From Apteryx mantelli (Eukaryota; Chordata; Aves; Apterygiformes; Apterygidae): a DNA stretch of 64,000 nt. The DNA is taken from the NCBI RefSeq assembly GCF_036417845.1, contig NC_089981.1, positions 9,937,501 through 10,001,500 on the forward strand, given 5' to 3'. A program made the position numbers and the translations under genes. Under the pieces are notes generated by a model. That model was not told where the DNA came from. It was given only the letters and a program-made list of their open reading frames with translations, and ran no database searches. Positions 58,758 to 64,000 of the stretch are shown here, piece by piece (the stretch's first letter is position 1; every line of letters starts with the position of its first letter).

Positions 58758-60149
58758 ACTGATATTATCAATAAACGTTGAAAAATGGAAACTTTCTCAA
58801 CCATCTTACTTATTTCGAATTCTCCTTTTCAAACAAATAGATAGGGTCCAAAAACTTTCTCAGCTCTTTGGCATGCTATGATCATGCCTTGCCACCAGAT
58901 GGCGAAGGCACAAACCTGAGTGTGTATAAATGAGTATACACTGGTGCTGATGTTTTCCAGTAAGTTGAAGATGGCTATTTTATTTGTTGGATTTTTCTTT
59001 AGCCATAGTAGGGCGCTATATTTTAAAAAACTTTTCTGAAAATTGTCATAATTCTCCTGCACAAGTTAATTATGAAAAATCATACAAGGGGACATCCATA
59101 GGTAAAGGAGGAAGTGACACAATCCAGTATTATAGCTGGGGAGGCAGCACAAGTATTTGGGGAAGCAGAGTAAAGGGAAGACAAGAGGATTTTCTTCTGT
59201 GAGGTGAACTGAATAACTGTGAAACTTCCACCTTGCAGCAATTAAGTTACTGTGCTCCTTCAGCAAATTATCCATTATGAATGTATTAATTATGTCACCA
59301 AATACGTCAAAAGTTCAACATCTGCCAACAAGAGAAATACAGGGAGTTACATTATCTGTTTGTGTTAGACTAACTGACTCTTAGGATTCAGTTCATCCGC
59401 CTAAATTCAGGCATCCTACTGAAGGACCTCATGCTGGTGCCCGGGTAGTTGGAGATCTCTCAGTAGAGATAAAAGGGAGAAATTGGTGAGGATTGTGGGT
59501 GAAAACGCTCATGTCATCTACCAGGAAGCACCTAAAAGCTTTGTCTGAATCTAATCTAGTCATCTAAACCCCCTCTGGACTCAACGGAGAGAGACAGGCA
59601 GTTCCTGGAGATGATTCAACTTGTCCTAAGGAAGAAGCGCTCTGTGAAGATGCTAACTTCTTTCTCTCTGATGAACACAGAGGAAGCCTGATTAGCTTTA
59701 AATAGGTCACTTGCATACAGCTAAAGCTCAGCAAGGAAGTCTTCCTGTATGTTTTCCCCAAGTGTTTCACACCTATGAGCATTTGAAAGAGTAATCATGG
59801 AGCCTGGCCTCCTGCATTGCTGTGGTATGGAAATATGGTGTGATGGCATGGCGCAGAACTGCAGGCTTGGGAGGGTAAGGCTGGTGGATTTCCAGGGAAG
59901 GGTTTTTGGTTTTGTTTTTGTTTTTACACATGCACGTGCAATTTCACACATACTTTCTCCATGTCATGTTGATTAGGCTGAATGCATCCCAGATTTTGGG
60001 ATGTGCATAGTTTACCGTGCACTTAAAGAGAGTCAGAACAGCACACGGTGCAGCTCAGTGTGATATTTCAGAGAATGTGAAATGCATCTCCTGGACAGAG
60101 CTGTGCAGTAGATCCAGACCCATCATGGATCTTGAGCACATGCCACATG

Positions 60150-60635
60150 TGTCGCGGTCCGCGGGAGTGACGGGAAAGAATCATACGCATTCACAGAATG
60201 CAGGTTCAATTCCAACTTTATTCGGCAATTTGCCCATCTTATATATGTTTGTGCAGTCGTACACTTTGCTAGGCCAATCACCATGCAGATTATGTCACAG
60301 GTAGCCAATCATGGCACCGATCACGCACGCAGCGATCATGCCTTGTACCTTGCTACTTATTTAGCAAAGCTATCTTACCCTTAACCTTGGTTCCCACTGG
60401 CTTCTGCTAGTTTATCTGTACTTTCTCAGGATGTATCATTTCCAGCTGCGCCAGTGTCCTTGGTGGACTACTTCAAAGCACGTAGCAGTGGCTATAGCCT
60501 GAGGCCTAAGGCTTCAGCAAATTTAGCTACTAATGCTAAGCAAGTTGTGCTAAGCAATTAATCCTAAACAGTGTTAGTTCCATGCTCTATATCTCATATA
60601 GATTATTGTTCTGAAGCACCGCAAGGGCCCCAACA
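60150..60635 (-). repeat. 3' LTR
   Basis: On the minus strand the LTR begins TGTTGGGGCCC, directly after the polypurine tract, and ends CCGCGACA near 60150. That gives about 486 bases with TG...CA ends. It has a TATA element (CATATATAAG, about 60239-60248) and an AATAAA signal at 60217-60222, a compact U3/R arrangement typical of alpharetrovirus-type LTRs. A second LTR for comparison is not in the window. Confidence 0.8.
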
Positions 60636-61918
60636 CTTCCCCCTCTTCTTTCAAATAATAGATCAACCATTTTCTGTACCCGAGCTAGGATGCATTGTAG
60701 TATACAAGGCCCACAAATCAATGGGAACATGCCCACGACACCTACGGTAATCAGCTGTTTTAGTCCAGCTGCCAACCAGGGCCCTATAGCAAGCATATTC
60801 AACCAATCAAACAGTCCCCACAAGTTTTCACCATCGTCTTCTTGCAGTTGTTTTGTTAACTCCTTCAATTTTGCAATGCTTGTATGTACTGACTCAGAAT
60901 GATCACTCAGGTTCATACAACACATTCCTTCAAAGTCTTGACGGCCATGGCCTTGGGCCAATAGCAAAAAGTCAATTGCAGCCCGATTTTGTAAGGTGGC
61001 ATATCTAATTGAATCTACGTCTGTTAATAAGGTACTTAAAGCAGTACTAGTAGCATTTGCTTCTTTTGCAAGCCAGCATCCTAATCTGTTAAGTTGTGAT
61101 AAAGCATGAGCAGTCCCTATTCCTGCAAAAATACTACTCAAGATACGTTCTGCTGGATTCCAAAATTCTACGTTACTATCGCAACCTGACATAAAGCTGT
61201 GGGTGGATCGCTTTGCTCGAAGATGGACCGTTCCATCAATTAACCATTTTTCAGGATGGAATATTGTCAAAAGTCCAAAGATACATGGTCCCCCCACAGC
61301 TTTACCTGGTACGCCTTTCCAGGCTCTCTGACCACGAATTAAGAATATCTTAGCAGCCAACCCTATGGGTTGCGGTCCAGGTGTTATTTGACCTGAGGTG
61401 GTGTGATTACACCATACAGATGTATTGGCATAAATGCCTGAGGGAGATACATCAACGTCGCCCTCTTTGGTAGGTGCCCTTGCAGTATAATTTAGATAAA
61501 AGCAGACTGCAGCCTGTGTAATTCCCAATAAGTCAAGTTCTTGTGGCTGCAGTGGCAAGGCAGGAAAATTGTGTACATTGTGCATATTGTTATACCATGT
61601 GGAAATATTCCACTCCTGCGTCTCCATTCTGCATCGCACCACCACCATTTGGGCTGAAGTGTACCTGGCGCACTACAATTTGCTAACACCGTATCATTGT
61701 AAAGAGACCCCATGAGCTGTATATCAAGAGGAAGTCCGGTCAAGCAAGTGTGGAAAGGGTCTGATGGCATCGTCATTGATAAACAAGGTGTCCGTATTGG
61801 TTACATTCGCAAGAGTCACCCAGATGTTGCCACGTTTCCAGGTGCCTGGTCCGACGGGCATGCTTGTTGCTCCGAGGATGAGGCAACATAAGGTCATAAA
61901 CGTTGCGACGGCACCCAT
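60587..61918 (-). pseudogene. env: Retroviral env, frameshifted
   Basis: Encodes surface and transmembrane subunits. The start at 61918 opens a hydrophobic signal peptide (MGAVATFMTLCCLILGATS) and overlaps the end of integrase by about 25 bases. The surface part is split across two frames: the middle (about 61640-61776) is in another frame than the regions before and after it, which share one frame. A furin-type site RAKRS lies at 61205-61219. The transmembrane part has the conserved LQNRAAIDFLL segment. The first Cys of the expected CX6CC motif is Arg (60941-60943), while the last two Cys remain (60917-60922). A membrane anchor follows and the frame ends inside the LTR. It is defective through the frameshifts. 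Confidence 0.88.
60636..60652 (-). other. Polypurine tract
   Basis: GAAAGAAGAGGGGGAAG on the minus strand, immediately before the LTR TGTTGGGG start. This is the plus-strand primer site of the retrovirus. Confidence 0.85.
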
Positions 61919-62580
61919 CGTAACCGAATTCCTGTAGAAACACAAGCATTTCCCCTCCCCCAGGTTATCAGTTCCATTGGTCCCACCCATTGGTCGGAAA
62001 CCAAGTCTTTGACCAAAACTGGGGGCTTTTGTATTGATCTCATGTCTGTGGCTTGCTGACGTTCGAAATTATTATGACCTGCTTCATCACAATTCAAAAA
62101 ATTAAGGACATATAACGCTTTGTGTAGTCATTCTTGTGGGGTGAGCAGTGTCTCCCCCCCTTTTTTTTTTTTTTGTTTTTGTAGCATGTCTTTCAGGCTG
62201 CGGTGTGACTGCTCAACAGTGGCTTGGCCAGCTGGGGAGTGGGGTATGCCTGTTACATGAGAGGTGCTCCATGTATTGAGGAATTGACGTACACGGCCTG
62301 AGCAATAGGCTGGGCTGTTGTCCGTTTTGATGGTTGTTGGCACCCCCAAGACCGCAAAGCAGGCAAGCCAATGGCGAGTCACATCCCTAGCCTTTTCACC
62401 AGTGTGGGCGGTGGCCCACAAAAATCGAGAATGGGTGTCGACTGTGACATGTACATATTTAAGATGACCAAATTCTAAAACATACGTAATGTCTGTTTGC
62501 CCTAATTCATTAGCCTTTAAAACTCTAGGGTTCGCCCCTTCCTTTGAAGGCATTGGGGTGAACTACTGACAGTCTGAACA
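61894..62580 (-). pseudogene. pol: Retroviral integrase
   Basis: The catalytic core retains the D,D-35-E signature: Asp in VTVDTHSRF, Asp in IKTDNSPAY and Glu in ATVEQSHRS, with exactly 35 residues between the last two. An AT-rich lysine stretch and an in-frame TGA after LLTPQE interrupt the protein near 62125. The same frame then continues into the C-terminal DNA-binding domain (VKDLVSDQWVGPMELITWGRG, RWVPSQRL) and stops at 61894. The two His of the N-terminal zinc finger are in the upstream RNase H frame. The CxxC (CSDC) and the core are in a different frame, so there is also a frameshift near 62580, with a TAG just after it. Confidence 0.88.
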
Positions 62581-63130
62581 AGACAAAAATAATGTCTCTG
62601 GCCTGCTGGATGGGTAGCTGAAACTGCCTCTTCAGCGAGCAGGTGTTTTGATGAAAGAAGGAGTGAGACAGCCTGGCTTGTTCCAGAAGGTTGAGTACCA
62701 CCGCTGGCATGGCTGCAGCATCAGCACGTCGATTTCCCTCAGCGATGGGTCCGGCCAGGTCCGTGTGTGAGCGTACATGTAAAACATAAAAGTCATGCTT
62801 TCTGTGATTAATAAGAGTCCAAAGAGCATAAAGTTCTGCAAAGAGCAATGGATTGGAGATCTCACGAAGAAAGGAGGCCTCCAACCTTTGCACAAGGCCT
62901 GCAGCATAACAGGAATCAGTAACAACATTTACAGGTTCATTGGCACAAAGTTCAAAAGCCATACGGATGGCCACCATCTCCAGTACCTGTACCGACCCTC
63001 GTTCCTGTGTACGTACGGTTGTTCTCCATTGTTGCATGACAGGGTCCTGCCACATGATAGCAGCCCTTTTAGACCTGCCCGAAGCATCGGTGAAGACAGT
63101 CAAATCAGGAACCGGGACAGGGCGACAGCG
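62581..63130 (-). pseudogene. pol: Retroviral RNase H and start of integrase
   Basis: One open frame holds a complete-looking RNase H domain with the four acidic residues of the active site: Asp in VFTDAS, Glu in VLEMVAI, Asp in VTDSCY and Asp in NRRADAAA. The conserved HVRSHTD segment precedes the last one. It continues into the first half of the integrase zinc finger (SHSFFHQNTC) before the frameshift. The domain is joined to the upstream RT connection through a frame change near 63130. RNase H itself shows no lesion. Confidence 0.85.
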
Positions 63131-63742
63131 ACTAGGGGTAGGCTGCCAGCCTCTGCCCATAACCTGTGCCGAGGATAATGGATGGAAAGCTGTCCAGTGA
63201 AATCAGCAAGGGCTACTTGAAAACCCCAATCTTCTGAAATTAACCAGTTCAAATTGTCTGTAGTGGCTGGGATATAAATAACTTCAGGGTCACAGCCATT
63301 CATGGTTTGCAGTCTCTCCCTGCCCTTAATGATAAGCTTAGAATACATTTTTGTAAGAGTCCATAAGTTTTTCGGTGGAGTATGTTACAGAAAAATCCAT
63401 TCCAAAATGTGCAAGGGATCTGTGCTTTTTGTATCCCATCAAAGTAATACTGCAAAAGGCTGGAAGCAGTTAGCAATCAGAGCTAAATAAAAAGGCAATG
63501 AGAAGTCATGTCGCCAACTCTGGCATTCCTCCAGAGCACGGGCACATAACTGGAGTGCCTTTCTCGCTTCAGGTGTCAAAGTTTGAGTGGAAGTTAGGGA
63601 GGTGTCCCCTTTGAGCTTTTCAAAAAGGGAGTGTAGCAGTTCCGTGGAAAGTCCTAGCACTGGTCAGAGCCAATTAATGGCTCCTAATATTTTTAGTAGG
63701 TCATTAAGCATGACAATATCGTTTAATTGCAGTTGGACTGGC
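63131..63742 (-). pseudogene. pol: Retroviral RT thumb and connection, 5'-truncated
   Basis: The thumb starts at about 63742 with LNDIVMLNDLLKILGAINWL, followed at once by a TGA where an Arg codon is expected, and then PVLGLSTELL and LTPEARKALQL. A connection-type segment follows (about 63130-63348: DNLNWLISEDWGFQVALADFTGQL). No fingers or palm and no YxDD box are present upstream. RT homology ends within about 50 bases of the VAPA-like sequence. The enzyme is therefore truncated by a recombination junction as well as by stops. Confidence 0.8.
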
Positions 63743-63782
63743 TGCAATTACAACAAGAAGTGAAGGAAGAGAATTAGAGCCA

Positions 63783-64000
63783 TTATCTCTGAGGATCATA
63801 GTCAAAAGGTTGTAGCATTACTTTGAATTTGAGGTCGGTGGGTGGATCGAGCACCAGGATCTGCTTGTGCTTAGCCAGAGCCCTGGCGGCCGCCATCTCG
63901 CTCGCTCGCTACCGCGGGGGGGGGGGGGGGGGAGGAGCGGGAGGGGGAGGCGGGGAGGCCGGGCGGCGGCTCGGTGCTGGTGCTGGCGCTGAGGGGCGGC
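63783..64000 (-). pseudogene. VAPA-like processed fragment: 5'UTR, exon 1 joined to exon 3, fused to the retrovirus
   Basis: On the minus strand a start codon (63896-63894) in G+C-rich 5'UTR-like DNA opens a frame of 37 codons. Its residues 11-25 (KQILVLDPPTDLKFK) are the beginning of the MSP domain of VAPA, the ER membrane protein that binds FFAT motifs. The next ten residues, VMLQPFDYDP, are the VAP segment that normally lies about 50 residues further on, at the start of exon 3. There is no intron and exon 2 is skipped, so the template was spliced RNA. Homology stops after DYDP; two more codons and TAA follow, then retroviral pol on the same strand. It encodes no functional VAP. The 5'UTR continues beyond the window. 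Confidence 0.85.
63916..63932. repeat. G17 homopolymer in the VAPA-like 5'UTR
   Basis: Seventeen G in a row on the plus strand (C17 in the transcript sense), 20 bases upstream of the VAPA-like start codon. Its length should be treated with caution, as such runs are sequenced unreliably. Confidence 0.85.

Larger units (their letters stand above)
55760..60149. other. Intergenic between the OR pseudogene and the endogenous retrovirus
   Basis: No gene recognised. It contains a G+C-rich repeat-like block at 56150-56700, an A-run at 57801-57815, a T-run at 58134-58148 and a TA microsatellite at 58732-58757. Confidence 0.5.
60150..63782 (-). mobile_element. Defective class II endogenous retrovirus, 3' half
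   Basis: Reading leftward on the minus strand this contains RT thumb/connection, RNase H, integrase, env, polypurine tract and 3' LTR. The pol sequence looks betaretrovirus-like, while the Env transmembrane subunit resembles avian alpharetroviruses, a combination known among avian class II elements. Multiple frameshifts and stops make every gene defective. The RT palm with its catalytic box, protease, gag, primer binding site and 5' LTR are not in the window. In their place, upstream in viral sense, is a VAPA-like cDNA fragment. Confidence 0.92.

Noticed and set aside
61492-61776. 94-codon frame in the env region as a separate accessory gene
   Set aside because: It continues the surface-subunit sequence in a shifted frame and is part of the broken env.
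63783-64000. VAPA-like block as the genuine genomic first exon with a normal intron following
   Set aside because: AAA|GTAATG could look like a splice donor, but the bases after it encode VMLQPFDYDP, an exact VAP segment from exon 3. An exon-exon join is far likelier than chance.
1-64000. CRISPR arrays, tRNA/rRNA genes, bacterial operon features
   Set aside because: I saw none. The repeats present are eukaryotic interspersed or simple repeats, and no cloverleaf-type tRNA with A/B boxes was recognised by eye.

Overview
This window is nuclear DNA from a bird. The evidence is several CR1 LINEs with the avian-type 3' end (tandem ATTCTGTG/ATTCTATG octamers), an olfactory receptor (OR) cluster with intronless coding exons, a Mas-related GPCR (MRGPR) remnant, and an endogenous retrovirus whose Env transmembrane subunit resembles that of avian alpharetroviruses. 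There is no prokaryotic gene organisation. All sequence comparisons were made by eye.

Layout. 1-1.13 kb: 3' part of a CR1. 2.5-2.7 kb (-): C-terminal piece of an MRGPR gene. 2.84-21.68 kb (unit A) and 34.60-51.47 kb (unit B) are two direct copies of one segment. Each holds, in order, a degenerate ~50-bp tandem repeat, OR gene 1 (+), OR gene 2 (+), an OR pseudogene (-) and an old CR1 tail. The copies are very similar but differ by a CR1 insertion present only in A (4.29-5.55 kb), a deletion that destroys OR2 in B, a ~300-bp ectopic block in B, and smaller indels. Between the units lie a long CR1 (21.69-24.18 kb), a seven-exon ATAD2-like gene with consistent splice phases but no bromodomain (25.4-29.6 kb), a CpG island (30.0-30.9 kb), and the N-terminal two thirds of an MRGPR gene (31.8-32.5 kb, -). 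To the right, 51.5-60.1 kb is mostly featureless apart from one more OR pseudogene (54.8-55.8 kb, -).

60.15-63.78 kb (-) is the 3' half of a defective class II endogenous retrovirus: 3' LTR, polypurine tract, env, integrase, RNase H and the RT thumb/connection. The RT palm, gag and 5' LTR are not seen. Where the rest of RT should be, the minus strand carries a spliced, intron-free 5' fragment of a VAPA-like host mRNA (5'UTR, start codon, exon 1 joined directly to exon 3) in the same orientation as the virus. This host-virus chimera is the most unusual thing in the window.

Three OR genes look intact (OR1-A, OR2-A, OR1-B), one is freshly broken (OR2-B) and three are older pseudogenes. The locus is therefore an OR birth-and-death array shaped by segmental duplication and retroelements. 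The ATAD2-like gene, if expressed, would encode only the second (degenerate) AAA module and the extreme C-terminus of ATAD2.
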